A program made the translations under genes and the position numbers. Under the pieces are notes generated by a model. It did no database searches, was not told where the DNA came from, and saw only the letters and a program-made list of their open reading frames with translations. DNA of 64,000 bases. It comes from Acidimicrobiales bacterium (GTDB lineage Bacteria; Actinomycetota; Acidimicrobiia; Acidimicrobiales; Aldehydirespiratoraceae). Within the stretch, counting starts at the first letter, position 1; the number at the start of each line of letters is the position of its first letter. The stretch covers positions 217,050-281,049 of the forward strand of contig JAVJSI010000004.1 of assembly GCA_040219515.1 (NCBI GenBank), read 5' to 3'. Shown here piece after piece: positions 8,443 to 18,074 of this stretch.

Positions 8443-8733
8443 CTAGCCGAGACCCGAGGACGGGTCGTCCCGGGCCACGTCGGTGAGGCTCACGCGCTCG
8501 ACCTCGTGGCACGCGAGGCCCGCGGCCGCCGCGTGTTCCTCGATGGTGCCGGCTCCGTCCGCCTCGTAGACGCAGATGCTGCCCAGCCAGCCATCGCCCT
8601 CGTCGAGGATGTAGCTGCGCACCTTGCGCATCCGCGAGGCACGCTCGGCGGCCGCGGCGTTCGATCGTGCGTCGACCGCCTCGATGTCCTCGGCGCGGCA
8701 CAGGTGGCGCCGGCGGATGGTGAAGAGTTCCAT
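8443..8733 (-). CDS. DUF4242 family protein, second copy
   Basis: A second 96-aa DUF4242-like protein lies 32 bases upstream of the first on the same strand. It starts MELFTIRRRHLCRAEDIEAV and contains YILDEGDGWLGSICVYEADG and HAAAAGLACHEVERV, matching the fold of its neighbour at low identity. A GAGAGGGGG site precedes the ATG. Two divergent copies in tandem suggest an old duplication and perhaps a heteromer. Metal binding is possible by analogy to SCO4226 but is not shown here. Confidence 0.75.
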   Translation of the reverse strand: MELFTIRRRHLCRAEDIEAVDARSNAAAAERASRMRKVRSYILDEGDGWLGSICVYEADGAGTIEEHAAAAGLACHEVERVSLTDVARDDPSSGLG

Positions 8734-8881
8734 GATGGCCCCCTCTCGGTTCGACTGATGTCACGATCCTCGCGCGGCGGCGTCACCCGGGGTGTCACCG
8801 ACGGCGTCAAACCCGCGCGGCGAGGACGTCATCGACCCGAGCCGACGTCGATGCGGGCGGATGGACGCCGCCCCGGGCGCC

Positions 8882-8910
8882 GTGACCGCCGCGGCCGATC
8901 CCGGTAGACT
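8882..8910 (+). promoter_or_regulatory. Probable promoter of the rpsB-tsf operon
   Basis: A TAGACT -10 hexamer at 8905-8910 lies 17 bases after GTGACC at 8882-8887, a good vegetative spacing. Transcription from about 8917 would give a leader of roughly 115 nt before the rpsB GTG. The leader is C-rich with short inverted repeats and could carry ribosomal-protein autoregulation, though I recognise no named structure. The 298-base gap 8734-9031 holds no gene that I can see. Confidence 0.55.
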
Positions 8911-9031
8911 CTCCCGTCGGATCATCAACCCTCTCCCCGGCCCGACCACCCGTCGGCGGGTGCCCGCACCGCGCGGGTCCCGACGGAGCGCGCCGGCTCA
9001 TCACCACACCAAACCGCAGCGAGGAGTCACC

Positions 9032-9883
9032 GTGCCTACCGTGACCATGAAGCAGCTGCTGGAGTCCGGGGTTCACTTCGGGCACCAGACGCGGCGCTGG
9101 AACCCGAAGATGAAGCGCTACATCTTCGGCGAGCGCGCCGGGATCTACGTGATCGACCTGCAGCAGACCATCCAGCTCCTGGATGAGGCGTGCGATGTGG
9201 TGCGCGCCATCTCCCAGCGCGGCGGGACGGTCATGTTCGTGGGCACCAAGAAGCAGACCCAGGACGCCGTGGCCGACAACGCCAAGCGGTGCAACATGCC
9301 GTACGTGTCCCACCGCTGGCTGGGTGGCCTGCTGACCAACTGGGGCACCATCTCCCAGCGCATCCGCCGCCTGCACGAGCTGCGCAACCAGAAGAAGGGC
9401 GGCCAGCTGGAGCTGCTGCCCACGCGCGAGCGCCTGGCCCGCGAGGCCGAGCTGACCAAGCTCGAGACCAACCTCGGCGGCGTGGCCGACATGCAGCGCC
9501 TGCCCGACGCGGTCGTGATGGTGGACCTCAAGAAGGAGGCCATCGGTGTGCGCGAGGTCAACCGCCTGGGCATCCCGGTGATCGGCCTGGTGGACACCAA
9601 CGTCGACCCGGACGACGCCACGTACGTCATCCCGGCCAACGACGACGCCATCCGCTCGTGCAACCTGATCCTGGGCGCGCTGGCCGACGCGGTGCTCGAA
9701 GGACGCGGCGCCGTGGCCAACCAGGAGATCGTGGCCTCGGCCGAGGAGATCCCCGCCGAGGAGACCCCCGCGGAGGCCCCGGCTGCCCAGGCGGCCCCCG
9801 AGGCACCGGCAGCCGCCGACCCGGCCCCCGACGCCCCGGCCGCCGAGCCCGCCACCACCCCGACCGAGGAGCCCGCATCGTGA
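9032..9883 (+). CDS. rpsB: 30S ribosomal protein S2
   Basis: S2 is a small-subunit protein. The 283-aa product begins with [20 protein letters not shown] and has the family segments [26 protein letters not shown] and [13 protein letters not shown]. The last 50 residues are an Ala/Glu/Pro extension common in actinobacterial S2. The GTG at 9032 is chosen because GCGAGGAG stands just upstream and the product then starts like other S2 proteins; upstream sequence in frame is non-coding. It overlaps tsf by 4 bases. Confidence 0.96.
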   Translation: MPTVTMKQLLESGVHFGHQTRRWNPKMKRYIFGERAGIYVIDLQQTIQLLDEACDVVRAISQRGGTVMFVGTKKQTQDAVADNAKRCNMPYVSHRWLGGLLTNWGTISQRIRRLHELRNQKKGGQLELLPTRERLAREAELTKLETNLGGVADMQRLPDAVVMVDLKKEAIGVREVNRLGIPVIGLVDTNVDPDDATYVIPANDDAIRSCNLILGALADAVLEGRGAVANQEIVASAEEIPAEETPAEAPAAQAAPEAPAAADPAPDAPAAEPATTPTEEPAS

Positions 9884-10485
9884 GCACAGCCGTCACCGCA
9901 GCCATGGTGAAGGAGCTGCGCGAGCGCACGGGCGCCGGGATGATGGACTGCAAGAACGCCCTCACAGAGGCCGGCGGGGACATCGAGTCCGCCACCGCCG
10001 AGCTGCGCAAGAAGGGCCTCGCGGACGCCGCCAAGCGCGCCGGCCGCGCCGCCAACGAGGGCCTGGTGGACAGCTACATCCACGCCAACGGCCGCGTGGG
10101 CGTGCTGCTGGAGGTCAACTGCGAGACCGACTTCGTGGCCCGCACCGAGCAGTTCCAGGACTTCGTGCACGACCTGGCGCTGCACATCGCCGCCATGAAG
10201 CCGCAGTTCGTCTCCATGGACGAGATCCCGGAGTCGTTGGTCGCCTCCGAGCGCGCGATCTACGAGGAGCAGGCCAAGGACGTCCCCGAGAAGGCCCGCG
10301 AGAAGGCCGTCGAGGGCAAGCTGAACAAGCAGCTCAAGTCGCTCTGCCTGCTCGACCAGGAGTTCGTCAAGGACGGCGCCGAGAAGAAGCCGCGCACCAT
10401 CGAGGACCTCCGGGTCGAGGTGGCCGCCGGCCTGGGCGAGAACGTCACCATCCGCCGCTTCGCCGTGTTCGAGCTTGGCCAGTAG
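9880..10485 (+). CDS. tsf: Elongation factor Ts
   Basis: EF-Ts exchanges GDP for GTP on EF-Tu. This is the short, roughly 200-aa form. The N-terminal UBA-like part reads [19 protein letters not shown], and the core carries [14 protein letters not shown], the EF-Tu contact motif, followed by the dimerisation segment. The GTG start is in a GTGA overlap with rpsB. The rpsB-tsf-pyrH-frr order is the standard bacterial one. Confidence 0.96.
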   Translation: MSTAVTAAMVKELRERTGAGMMDCKNALTEAGGDIESATAELRKKGLADAAKRAGRAANEGLVDSYIHANGRVGVLLEVNCETDFVARTEQFQDFVHDLALHIAAMKPQFVSMDEIPESLVASERAIYEEQAKDVPEKAREKAVEGKLNKQLKSLCLLDQEFVKDGAEKKPRTIEDLRVEVAAGLGENVTIRRFAVFELGQ

Positions 10486-10543
10486 CGGCCCGGCCGACGA
10501 GGTGGACCACCGCCAGGCCCCCGTCTCCGGCGGGGGCGCAGGC

Positions 10544-11266
10544 GTGGCCTTCACGCGGGTCGTCCTGAAGCTCTCGGGCGAGGCCCTGATGGGCTCCGAG
10601 CCCTACGGCATCGACCCCGTGCGCATCACCGAGGTGGCCCGCCAGGTGTCCTCGGCGTGCGACCGCGGCGTGCAGGTGGCGGTCGTCGTGGGGGCGGGCA
10701 ACATCTTCCGCGGCCTGCAGGGCGCCTCCATCGGCATGGACCGGGCCACCGCGGACTACATGGGCATGATCGCCACCGTGCTCAACGCGCTGGCCATCCA
10801 GGACGCCATGGAGAAGCTCGGGCTCGTCACCCGCGTGCAGTCGGCCATCTCGATGCAGGAGGTCGCCGAGCCGTACATCCGCCGGCGCGCCATCCGCCAC
10901 CTCGAGAAGGGCCGGGTGGTCATCTTCGCCGGCGGGACGGGCAACCCGTTCTTCACCACCGACACGACGGCGGCCCTGCGGGCGCTGGAGATCGGCGCCG
11001 AATGCATCCTGATGGCCAAGAACGGGGTGGAGGGCGTCCTGGACGCCGACCCGCGTGTGGTCCCCGAGGCCCGCTTGATCTCGCGCATCAGCCACATGGA
11101 GGCCATCGAGCGCGGCCTCAAGGTGATGGACACCACGGCCCTCACCCTCTGCATGGACAACGGGTTGCCCATCCATGTGTTCAACATGGGCGACGAGCGC
11201 AACATCGGCCGGCTGCTCGAGGGCGAGCGGGTCGGCACGATGGTGGTCACCGATCAGGAGGCGTAG
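10544..11266 (+). CDS. pyrH: UMP kinase
   Basis: PyrH phosphorylates UMP to UDP. From GTG 10544 the product is 240 aa, the usual size, beginning just before the conserved [12 protein letters not shown]. Later motifs are [40 protein letters not shown] and [14 protein letters not shown] at 10475 inside tsf would add 23 residues of poor similarity; the GTG has a GCGGGGGC stretch upstream and is preferred. It ends directly at the frr ATG. Confidence 0.93.
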   Translation: MAFTRVVLKLSGEALMGSEPYGIDPVRITEVARQVSSACDRGVQVAVVVGAGNIFRGLQGASIGMDRATADYMGMIATVLNALAIQDAMEKLGLVTRVQSAISMQEVAEPYIRRRAIRHLEKGRVVIFAGGTGNPFFTTDTTAALRALEIGAECILMAKNGVEGVLDADPRVVPEARLISRISHMEAIERGLKVMDTTALTLCMDNGLPIHVFNMGDERNIGRLLEGERVGTMVVTDQEA

Positions 11267-11821
11267 ATGCAGGAGCTACTGAACGAGGCCAAGCGGCGCA
11301 TGGAGGGCGCGGGCAAGGCGCTGGCGAACGAGTTCGCCACGGTGCGCACCGGCCGTGCCTCCACCGCGCTGCTGGACCGCGTCACCGTGGAGGCCTACGG
11401 GGTCCGCACGCCCCTCAACCAGCTGGCGGGGGTCAGCACCCCCGACGCGCGCCTGATCGTCGTGCAGCCCTACGACCAGAGCATCATCGGCTCCATCGAG
11501 AAGGCGCTCATGGAGTCCGACATCGGGCTGAACCCCAGCAACGATGGCAAGCTGATCCGGCTGCCGGTGCCGCCCCTCACCGAGGAGCGACGCAAGGAGA
11601 TGGTCCGCCTGGTGCACAAGATGGCCGAGGAGGCGCGCGTCGCGGTGCGCAACGTCCGTAAGGACACCCTCAAGGATCTGAAGGCCGAGGAGAAGGAGGG
11701 CGGCATCTCCCGCGACGACCTCGGTCGCGCCGAGACGGAGGTCCAGAACCTCACCGACGCCGAGGTCAAGGTCATCGACGACCTGCTGGCCCACAAAGAG
11801 GCGGAGATCCTCGAGGTCTGA
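11267..11821 (+). CDS. frr: Ribosome recycling factor
   Basis: RRF splits post-termination ribosomes together with EF-G. The 184-aa protein has the standard length and signatures: FATVRTGRAS, LDRVTVEAYG, PLNQLAGVSTPDAR, NPSNDGKLIRLPVPPLTEERR, and the C-terminal helix AEVKVIDDLLAHKEAEILEV. The ATG follows the pyrH stop without a gap, so translation is probably coupled. Confidence 0.97.
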   Translation: MQELLNEAKRRMEGAGKALANEFATVRTGRASTALLDRVTVEAYGVRTPLNQLAGVSTPDARLIVVQPYDQSIIGSIEKALMESDIGLNPSNDGKLIRLPVPPLTEERRKEMVRLVHKMAEEARVAVRNVRKDTLKDLKAEEKEGGISRDDLGRAETEVQNLTDAEVKVIDDLLAHKEAEILEV

Positions 11822-11845
11822 CCGGCCGGCCGCGGCGACCCACCC

Positions 11846-12619
11846 ATGGCGCTCTCCTCGCGCTGGCGCGCGGCCCGGTCGGCCATCGGCTTGGCCCGCG
11901 CCCCACGCCCCGCCCCGTCCGCGCCCGGCCCCGCCGTGCCGCGGTCGGTCGCGATCATCATGGACGGCAACGGGCGCTGGGCGCGCGAGCGTCGGCTGCC
12001 GGTCGGCGCCGGCCACCGCGCGGGTGCGCGCGCGCTCAAGCGGGTCGTGCGCGCGGCGGGTGACGCCGGCGTGGAGGACCTGACCATCTACTCGTTCTCC
12101 ACCGAGAACTGGAGCCGGCCGGTCGACGAGGTGGAGGACCTGATGGCCCTCTTCGTCGAGCTGATCGACCGCGAGATGCAGGAACTCCACGCCGAGGGCG
12201 TCCGGATGCGCTTCATCGGCCGCATCGACCGCCTGGACGACTCGTTGCGCGACAAGATCGCCCAGGCCGAGGCGCTGACGGCCGGCAACTCACGCCTGCG
12301 CCTGTTCATCGCCATGAACTACGGGGGCCGCCAGGAGATCGTGGACGCGGCGCGGCGCTTCGTGGCCGCGGAGGCCCCCGAGGCCGGCATCGAGGACTTC
12401 GCCCGGCACCTCTACGCCCCGGACATGCGCGACCCCGAGCTGGTGATCCGCACCAGCGGCGAGCGGCGCCTGTCGAACTTCCTCCTGTGGCAGACGGCCT
12501 ACGCCGAGCTGCACTTCTCCGAGCGGATGTGGCCGGACTTCGACGAGGAGGGCCTGGCCGAGGCGCTGGCCGACTACGCCGGCCGCGAGCGACGCTTCGG
12601 GGGGCGGACGGCATCCTGA
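11846..12619 (+). CDS. uppS: Isoprenyl transferase (undecaprenyl diphosphate synthase)
   Basis: UppS makes the C55 carrier lipid for cell-wall synthesis by cis-prenyl condensation. The 257-aa protein carries the catalytic IIMDGNGRWA near residue 35, then GHRAGARALKRVV, YSFSTENWSRP and the C-terminal ELVIRTSGERRLSNFLLWQ and WPDFDEEGL. It has a somewhat longer basic N-terminus than E. coli UppS. It is followed by cdsA, as in most bacteria. Confidence 0.95.
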   Translation: MALSSRWRAARSAIGLARAPRPAPSAPGPAVPRSVAIIMDGNGRWARERRLPVGAGHRAGARALKRVVRAAGDAGVEDLTIYSFSTENWSRPVDEVEDLMALFVELIDREMQELHAEGVRMRFIGRIDRLDDSLRDKIAQAEALTAGNSRLRLFIAMNYGGRQEIVDAARRFVAAEAPEAGIEDFARHLYAPDMRDPELVIRTSGERRLSNFLLWQTAYAELHFSERMWPDFDEEGLAEALADYAGRERRFGGRTAS

Positions 12620-13404
12620 CCTCGCGCATCCTGGTGGCGGTTCCCGGGATCGCGGTGGCCGTGGCGGCGGTGGCGGTGGGCGGCCCGCTGTTCGTGGCGG
12701 CCGTGCTCCTGATCGCCGGCCTGGCCCTCTACGAGCTCTACAACCTCACGGCGGCGTGGGGGCCCCTGCGCTGGGCCGGCTACCTGGGCGCCGCGGCCTG
12801 CATCGTGGCCGTCTGGCTGCACGACTTCCCCGAGCACGGTCTGCTGATCGGCCTGGGGATCGGGCTGGGGGCGTGCGCGGTGGCCGGCCTCATGCTGCAG
12901 CGACGCGAGGATGTGACCGCGCGGGTGGCCATCACGATGTTCGGCATCTTCTACGTGGGCGTCCCGCTGGCGGTGCTGGTGATGATGCGCGAGCTGCCCG
13001 ACGGCGCCGGCGCGGTGGCCAACGTGCTGGTGGGGGTGTGGGTGTTCGACACGGCCTCCTACTTCGGCGGGCGCCTGTGGGGCACCCGGCCGATCGCGCC
13101 CGTGACCTCGCCCAAGAAGACCGTGGAGGGTGCCGCCATCGGCCTGGTCGTGGCCACCATGGCGGTCTGGGTCGCCGGGCTCTACATGGACTGGATCGAC
13201 GGCTGGCAGTCGCTGCTGCTGGGCTTGGCGATCTGCCCCGCGGCATTCCTGGGCGATCTGTTCGAGTCGCTGCTGAAACGCGACGCGGGCGCCAAGGACT
13301 CGGGCCGGCTGCTGCTGGGACACGGGGGCGTGCTGGACCGCTTCGATGCGATGCTCTTCGGGTCGGTGGCCGCCTACCTGGCCACCATCGCCCTGGTCTA
13401 CTGA
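12616..13404 (+). CDS. cdsA: Phosphatidate cytidylyltransferase, probable CTG start
   Basis: CdsA makes CDP-diacylglycerol for phospholipid synthesis. The product has about seven membrane spans and the family signature near the C-terminus: FGSVAAYLAT preceded by KDSGRLLLGHGGVLDRFDAM. No ATG, GTG or TTG is well placed. GTG 12634 would cut the conserved SRILVAVPG start, and GTG 12529 lies deep in uppS. A CTG at 12616 overlaps the uppS stop as CTGA, the same NTGA junction used by its neighbours, and is taken as the start (262 aa). The identity is firm; the start is inferred. Confidence 0.85.
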   Translation: MTSRILVAVPGIAVAVAAVAVGGPLFVAAVLLIAGLALYELYNLTAAWGPLRWAGYLGAAACIVAVWLHDFPEHGLLIGLGIGLGACAVAGLMLQRREDVTARVAITMFGIFYVGVPLAVLVMMRELPDGAGAVANVLVGVWVFDTASYFGGRLWGTRPIAPVTSPKKTVEGAAIGLVVATMAVWVAGLYMDWIDGWQSLLLGLAICPAAFLGDLFESLLKRDAGAKDSGRLLLGHGGVLDRFDAMLFGSVAAYLATIALVY

Positions 13405-13428
13405 CGGTCAACCGACGGGGATGGACAG

Positions 13429-14463
13429 ATGAACCTGGAGCTCCTTACCGAGCTGTGTGAGACCCCGGGCACCTCGGGGCGCGAGGAGCGCATCAGGGCC
13501 ATCGCCCGCCGCGAGCTCGAGCCGCTGTGCGACTCGGTGGAGGTGGACCCTCTGGGCAACCTCATCGCGCGCCGGGCCGGCGGGGGCGGTCCGCGGGTGA
13601 TGCTCTCGGCGCACCTGGACGAGATCGGCTTCATGGTCACGCACGTCGAGGACGGCGGCTTCCTGCGGTTCCTGCCGCTGGGGGGCTTCGACGCCAAGAC
13701 CCTCTCCGCCCAGCGGGTGATCGTGCACGGGCGCGAGGATCTGCTGGGGGTGATGGGCAGCCGGCCGGTCCACATCATGAGCGACGAGGAGAAGCGCCGG
13801 CCGCCCAAGCTGGAGGACTTCTATGTCGATCTGGGGCTGCCGGCCGAGCGCGTCAAGGAGCTGGTGCGCCCCGGCGATGTCATCACGCGCGAGCGCGCGA
13901 TGGCCCGGCTGGGCGATCTGCTCACGTGCAAGAGCCTGGACAACCGCGCCGGCCTGTACGTGATGATCGAGGCGGTCCGGAGCCTGGCCGAGCACGAGTG
14001 CGAGGTGGTGGCCGTGGCATCGGTGCAGGAGGAGGTGGGCCTGCGCGGGGCACGGGTGGCCACGGCGCGCGTGAAGCCCGACATCGGCCTGGCCATCGAC
14101 ATCACCCTGGCCAACGACGGGCCGGGCGCCAAGGGCCACGAGCGCATCTCCGCGCTGGGGGACGGGGCGGCCATCAAGGTCTTCGACGCCAGCGCCATCG
14201 TCCCCGGCGAGCTGGTGGACCACCTGGTGGCGGTCGCCACCGAGCGCGAGATCCCGCACCAGCTGGAGATCATGACCCGCGGGGGCACCGACACCCGGGA
14301 GCTGCAGCTCTCGGGCGACGGCGCGATGGCCGGCTGCGTCTCGATCCCCACGCGCTACGTGCACCAGGTGGTCGAGACCTGCCACCCCGACGACCTGGAC
14401 GCCTGCGTCGCCCTGGTGGCGGCGTTCTGCGAGACGGCCCACACGTTGGCCCCGGCGCGTTAG
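13429..14463 (+). CDS. M42 family metallopeptidase
   Basis: This 344-aa protein is a dinuclear-metal aminopeptidase of the M42 group (glutamyl aminopeptidase/endoglucanase-M family). Metal ligands are visible in order: AHLDEIGFM, SLDNRAG, the catalytic QEEVGLRG, AIDITLAND and the C-terminal PTRYVHQVVE. The PDZ-like insert typical of the family lies between the first two. An ATG with GGGGATGG upstream starts it 24 bases after cdsA. It would trim oligopeptides in the cytoplasm; substrate preference cannot be read. It interrupts the usual cdsA-dxr adjacency. Confidence 0.88.
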   Translation: MNLELLTELCETPGTSGREERIRAIARRELEPLCDSVEVDPLGNLIARRAGGGGPRVMLSAHLDEIGFMVTHVEDGGFLRFLPLGGFDAKTLSAQRVIVHGREDLLGVMGSRPVHIMSDEEKRRPPKLEDFYVDLGLPAERVKELVRPGDVITRERAMARLGDLLTCKSLDNRAGLYVMIEAVRSLAEHECEVVAVASVQEEVGLRGARVATARVKPDIGLAIDITLANDGPGAKGHERISALGDGAAIKVFDASAIVPGELVDHLVAVATEREIPHQLEIMTRGGTDTRELQLSGDGAMAGCVSIPTRYVHQVVETCHPDDLDACVALVAAFCETAHTLAPAR

Positions 14464-14496
14464 CGCGCCGTTCACGGACGCCCGCCGACCCCCCGC

Positions 14497-14502
14497 TACC
14501 AT
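14497..14502 (+). promoter_or_regulatory. -10 hexamer for leaderless dxr
   Basis: TACCAT ends 7 bases before the dxr GTG at 14510. That places the expected transcription start on the start codon itself. No ribosome binding site is visible between them. Confidence 0.5.
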
Positions 14503-14509
14503 CGATCCT

Positions 14510-15628
14510 GTGACCCGCGTCCTCGTCCTCGGCTGCACCGGCTCCATCGGCGTCCAGGCCCTGGACGTGGTCGCCGGCTCGCCGGATCTCGAACTGTGCG
14601 GCCTGGCCTGCGGCGAGCGCGCCCCGGAGATGGCCGCCCAGGCGGCGGCCCACGGGGTGCGCCACACCGCCTGCGCCGGCGGCGGGGGCACCGTGGCACA
14701 CGACCCCGATCTGGCGGGCCTGATCGAGGCGGCCGAACCCGACATCGTGCTGAACGCCCTCGTGGGCGCGGCCGGCCTGGGTCCCACGCTGGCGGCGGCC
14801 GAGCGCGGGATCGACATCGCGCTCGCCAACAAGGAGAGCCTGGTGGTGGGCGGCGAGTTGGTGCGTGCCGCATGCGCGCGCACCGGCGCCCGGCTGCTGC
14901 CGGTGGACTCCGAGCACGCCGCCCTGTTCCAGTTGATGGAGGGCGTCCCCCGCGGGCGCGTGGTGCGCGCCGTGCTTACCGCCTCCGGTGGTCCCTTCCG
15001 TGGCCGGGCCGCTGCGGACCTGGAGGACGTGGGCGTGGAGGACGCGCTGGCACACCCCACCTGGTCCATGGGCGCGAAGATCACGATCGATTCGGCCACG
15101 CTCATGAACAAGGGCCTCGAGGTGATCGAGGCCCATCACCTGTTCGCCCTCTCGTATGACCAGATCGAGGTCGTGGTGCATCCCCAGTCGGTCGTCCACG
15201 CCATGGTGCGCCTGGAGGACGGCAGCGTGCTCACCCACTGCGGCCCGCCCGACATGCGCATCCCCATCGCCCACGCCCTGCACCATCCGGCGCCGCCCCC
15301 GCGGCGTCCCGCCATGGACCTGGTGGGGGTGCGGATGGACTTCGACGCCCCCGACGAGCAGGCGTTCCCGTGTCTGGCGCTGGCCCGCGAGGCCGGCCGG
15401 GCCGGGGGCACGGCGCCGGCGGTGCTGAATGCCGCCAACGAGGTCGCCGTGGCCGCCTTCCTGGACAGGAGGGTCGGCTTCATGGAGATCCCGCGCACGG
15501 TCGCCGACGCCCTGGAGCGGGTCCCCGCCGGCGCGGCCGATGAGCGCGCCGCGGTGATGGAGGCCGACGCGAGGGCGCGCGCGGCGGCGGCGCGGCGGAT
15601 CGAGGGGGTGGCGGCGTGCTCGGTGTGA
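14510..15628 (+). CDS. dxr: 1-deoxy-D-xylulose 5-phosphate reductoisomerase
   Basis: Dxr converts DXP to MEP, the first committed step of the non-mevalonate isoprenoid route. The 372-aa protein begins with the NADPH motif LGCTGSIGVQALDVV. It carries ANKESLVVGG, the metal-site VDSEHAALFQL, the loop MGAKITIDSATLMNKGLEVIE (broken across the active site), and HPQSVVHAMV. It runs 4-13 bases into rseP, and ispG follows, so two MEP-pathway enzymes flank the protease gene. Confidence 0.95.
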   Translation: MTRVLVLGCTGSIGVQALDVVAGSPDLELCGLACGERAPEMAAQAAAHGVRHTACAGGGGTVAHDPDLAGLIEAAEPDIVLNALVGAAGLGPTLAAAERGIDIALANKESLVVGGELVRAACARTGARLLPVDSEHAALFQLMEGVPRGRVVRAVLTASGGPFRGRAAADLEDVGVEDALAHPTWSMGAKITIDSATLMNKGLEVIEAHHLFALSYDQIEVVVHPQSVVHAMVRLEDGSVLTHCGPPDMRIPIAHALHHPAPPPRRPAMDLVGVRMDFDAPDEQAFPCLALAREAGRAGGTAPAVLNAANEVAVAAFLDRRVGFMEIPRTVADALERVPAGAADERAAVMEADARARAAAARRIEGVAACSV

Positions 15629-16737
15629 ACATCCTCCTGTTCATCGGCATCCTGATGGTGCTCGTGCTGGTGCACGAGGCCGGTCACATGGTGGTGGCCA
15701 AGTGGTGCGGGATGCGCGTGGAGCGCTTCTCGATCTTCTTCGGCAAGCCCATCGCCTCGTTCACGCGCGGCGAGACCGAGTACGCCATCGGCTGGATCCC
15801 CGCCGGCGGCTACGTGAAGATCACCGGGATGACCGCCGCGGAGGAGATCCCTCCTGAGGTGGCCGACCGCGCCTACTGCAACGCGCCGGTGTGGCGCCGC
15901 ATCGCGACCATCGTCGCCGGGCCGGCGGTCAACATCGTGCTGGCGATCCTGATGTTCGCCGCGATCTTCTGGATCGGCGTACCCACGGCGCAACTCAGCA
16001 ACCGCGTGGGGAGCGTCACGCCCGACTCGGCGGCCCTCGCCGCGGGGCTGCAGCCCGGGGACACGCTGCTGGCGGTCAACGGCGTGGCGGCCGGCGAGGA
16101 CCCCGAGGCGGTCCGCACCGAGTTGCGCTCCGGCGAGCCCGGTGACGTGGTGACGCTCAGCATCCGGCGCGACGGCCGCACGCTGGAGGCGCCGGCCACC
16201 CTGGACGTGCTGCGCGATCCGCAGGGGCAGGTGCAGACCGACCCCGAGACCGGCGACCCGATCCCCGGCCTGGGGTTCACGTTCGCGGTCATCGACGGGC
16301 CCACGGTCCGCTATGGGCCCATCGAGGGGCTGGAGGAGGGCTGGGCCTGGTCGTGGTTCGTGATCCAGGCCAACGTGGAGGTGATCGGGGACCTCTTCAC
16401 CAGCCAGGAGGCCCGCGAGCAGATCAACAGCGTGGTGGGCGTCGGCGCGGTCTTCAACGAGGTCTCGGACGACGGCTGGGTGATCCTGATGCGCTTCATC
16501 GCCGTCGTGAGCCTGGCGCTGGGGGTGTTCAACCTGCTCCCGGTGCTGCCGCTGGACGGCGGTCACATCGTGTTCGCGCTGGTGGAGAAGCTCAAGGGCT
16601 CGCCGCTCTCGGCGACGGCCTACGAGCGCTCGGCGATGGTGGGCTTCGTGCTCATCATGCTGGTGTTCGTGTTCGCCCTCCAGAACGACATCGGCCGCAT
16701 CATGGGGGAGGGTTTCCAGATCGAGCAGCAGCCGTAG
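15616..16737 (+). CDS. rseP: M50 site-2 protease RseP/RasP-like
   Basis: This intramembrane zinc metalloprotease (373 aa) cleaves membrane anti-sigma factors or signal peptide remnants. The HExxH site is in [15 protein letters not shown] near residue 20, and the third ligand is in [11 protein letters not shown] near 315. A single PDZ domain with [23 protein letters not shown]-type sequence (split around residue 135) lies between. Membrane spans are at the N-terminus and three more later. GTG 15616 is used; GTG 15625, in a GTGA overlap with the dxr stop, is an equally good start and fits the local pattern. A target anti-sigma factor is not evident here. Confidence 0.9.
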   Translation: MLGVNILLFIGILMVLVLVHEAGHMVVAKWCGMRVERFSIFFGKPIASFTRGETEYAIGWIPAGGYVKITGMTAAEEIPPEVADRAYCNAPVWRRIATIVAGPAVNIVLAILMFAAIFWIGVPTAQLSNRVGSVTPDSAALAAGLQPGDTLLAVNGVAAGEDPEAVRTELRSGEPGDVVTLSIRRDGRTLEAPATLDVLRDPQGQVQTDPETGDPIPGLGFTFAVIDGPTVRYGPIEGLEEGWAWSWFVIQANVEVIGDLFTSQEAREQINSVVGVGAVFNEVSDDGWVILMRFIAVVSLALGVFNLLPVLPLDGGHIVFALVEKLKGSPLSATAYERSAMVGFVLIMLVFVFALQNDIGRIMGEGFQIEQQP

Positions 16738-16776
16738 TGGTGCGCCCCGGCGACGGCGCCCCGTGGGTGCCTCGGC

Positions 16777-16782
16777 TAGCCT
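16777..16782 (+). promoter_or_regulatory. -10 hexamer for leaderless ispG
   Basis: TAGCCT ends 7 bases before the ispG ATG at 16790. The spacing is the same as at dxr and implies a transcript beginning at or next to the start codon. Confidence 0.5.
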
Positions 16783-16789
16783 GAGCCCC

Positions 16790-18028
16790 ATGAGCACGCT
16801 CGCATCACGCCGGATCAGCCGTGCCGTCCCCGTCGGCGCCGTCACCGTGGGCGGCGGCGCCCCGGTGGTGGTGCAGTCGATGACCAACACCGACACCGCC
16901 GATGCCCCGGGCACGGCGGCGCAGGTGGCCGAGCTGGCGCGCGCCGGCTCGGAGATCGTCCGCATCACCGTGAACAACCGGGCCGCCGCCGCGCGCGTGG
17001 CCGAGATCGCGGAGCGGGTGCGCGACGAGCACGGCCTGGAGGTGCCCCTGGTGGGCGACTTCCACTACAACGGCCACACGCTCCTGCGCGAGTTCCCCGA
17101 CTGCGCCGACGCGCTCGCCAAGTACCGCATCAACCCGGGCAACGTGGGCCGCGGCGCGCGCCACGACGCCAACTTCGCCACCATGATCGCCGTGGCGGTG
17201 GAGCACGACCGGCCGGTGCGGATCGGCGTCAACGGCGGGTCGCTGGACCCCGAGCTCATGGACCGCCTGATGGACGAGAACGGCCGGCGCGCGGAGCCCC
17301 TCGGTGCGGACGAGGTGATGCGCGAGGCCATGATCCAGAGCGCCCTCACCTCGGCCGAGGCGGCCGAGGAACTGGGGCTTCCCGGGGACCGGATCATCCT
17401 TTCGTGCAAGACCAGCCGCCTGCAGGACATGGTGGCCGTCTATTCGGCGCTGGCCGAGCGCTGCGAGTACCCCCTGCACCTGGGGCTCACCGAGGCGGGG
17501 ATGGGATCGAAGGGGATCGTCGCCACCACCGCGGCGCTCGGGATCCTGCTGCAGGCCGGGGTGGGGGACACCATCCGGGCCAGCCTCACCCCCGAGCCCG
17601 GTGGCGACCGGGCGATCGAGGTCCGGGTCTGCCGCGAGCTGCTCCAGGCGCTGGGCCTGCGCGCCTTCCGCCCCGACGTCACGGCCTGCCCGGGCTGTGG
17701 GCGCACCACCAGCACGGTGTTCCAGGAACTCGCGCAGGCCATCGAGGCCCATCTGGAGCGGCGGATGGCCCACTGGCGCACCGAGCGCCCGGCCGTGGCC
17801 GGCCTGAAGGTGGCCGTGATGGGCTGCATCGTCAACGGCCCGGGCGAGAGCCGTGCCGCGGACATCGGGATCAGCCTGCCCGGCACAGGCGAGCAGCCCC
17901 GGGCCCCCGTGTACGTGGACGGCGAGAAGGTGCGCACGCTGGAGGGCCCGACCCTGGCCGACGACTTCATCGCCATGGTCGAGGAGTACGTCGAGAGTCG
18001 CTACCCGCGGGTGGCCTCCCCGGTCTGA
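16790..18028 (+). CDS. ispG: 4-hydroxy-3-methylbut-2-en-1-yl diphosphate synthase
   Basis: IspG reduces MEcPP to HMBPP in the MEP pathway using a [4Fe-4S] cluster. The 412-aa protein has [20 protein letters not shown], the two cluster cysteines in [15 protein letters not shown] near residue 300, and the third in [10 protein letters not shown] near residue 345. The ATG at 16790 is chosen over an upstream in-frame start at 16763 because a -10 hexamer lies between them, implying a leaderless message. Confidence 0.95.
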   Translation: MSTLASRRISRAVPVGAVTVGGGAPVVVQSMTNTDTADAPGTAAQVAELARAGSEIVRITVNNRAAAARVAEIAERVRDEHGLEVPLVGDFHYNGHTLLREFPDCADALAKYRINPGNVGRGARHDANFATMIAVAVEHDRPVRIGVNGGSLDPELMDRLMDENGRRAEPLGADEVMREAMIQSALTSAEAAEELGLPGDRIILSCKTSRLQDMVAVYSALAERCEYPLHLGLTEAGMGSKGIVATTAALGILLQAGVGDTIRASLTPEPGGDRAIEVRVCRELLQALGLRAFRPDVTACPGCGRTTSTVFQELAQAIEAHLERRMAHWRTERPAVAGLKVAVMGCIVNGPGESRAADIGISLPGTGEQPRAPVYVDGEKVRTLEGPTLADDFIAMVEEYVESRYPRVASPV

Positions 18029-18074
18029 CCCGTGCCCCGGGCCCGCCGGCGCCGGTCTGGCAGAGTTCCCCGCC

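Noticed and set aside
8917-9031. A riboswitch or named ribosomal leader in the rpsB 5' region.
   Set aside because: Only short GC-rich inverted repeats are seen; no recognisable S2 or metabolite-binding motif can be supported by eye.
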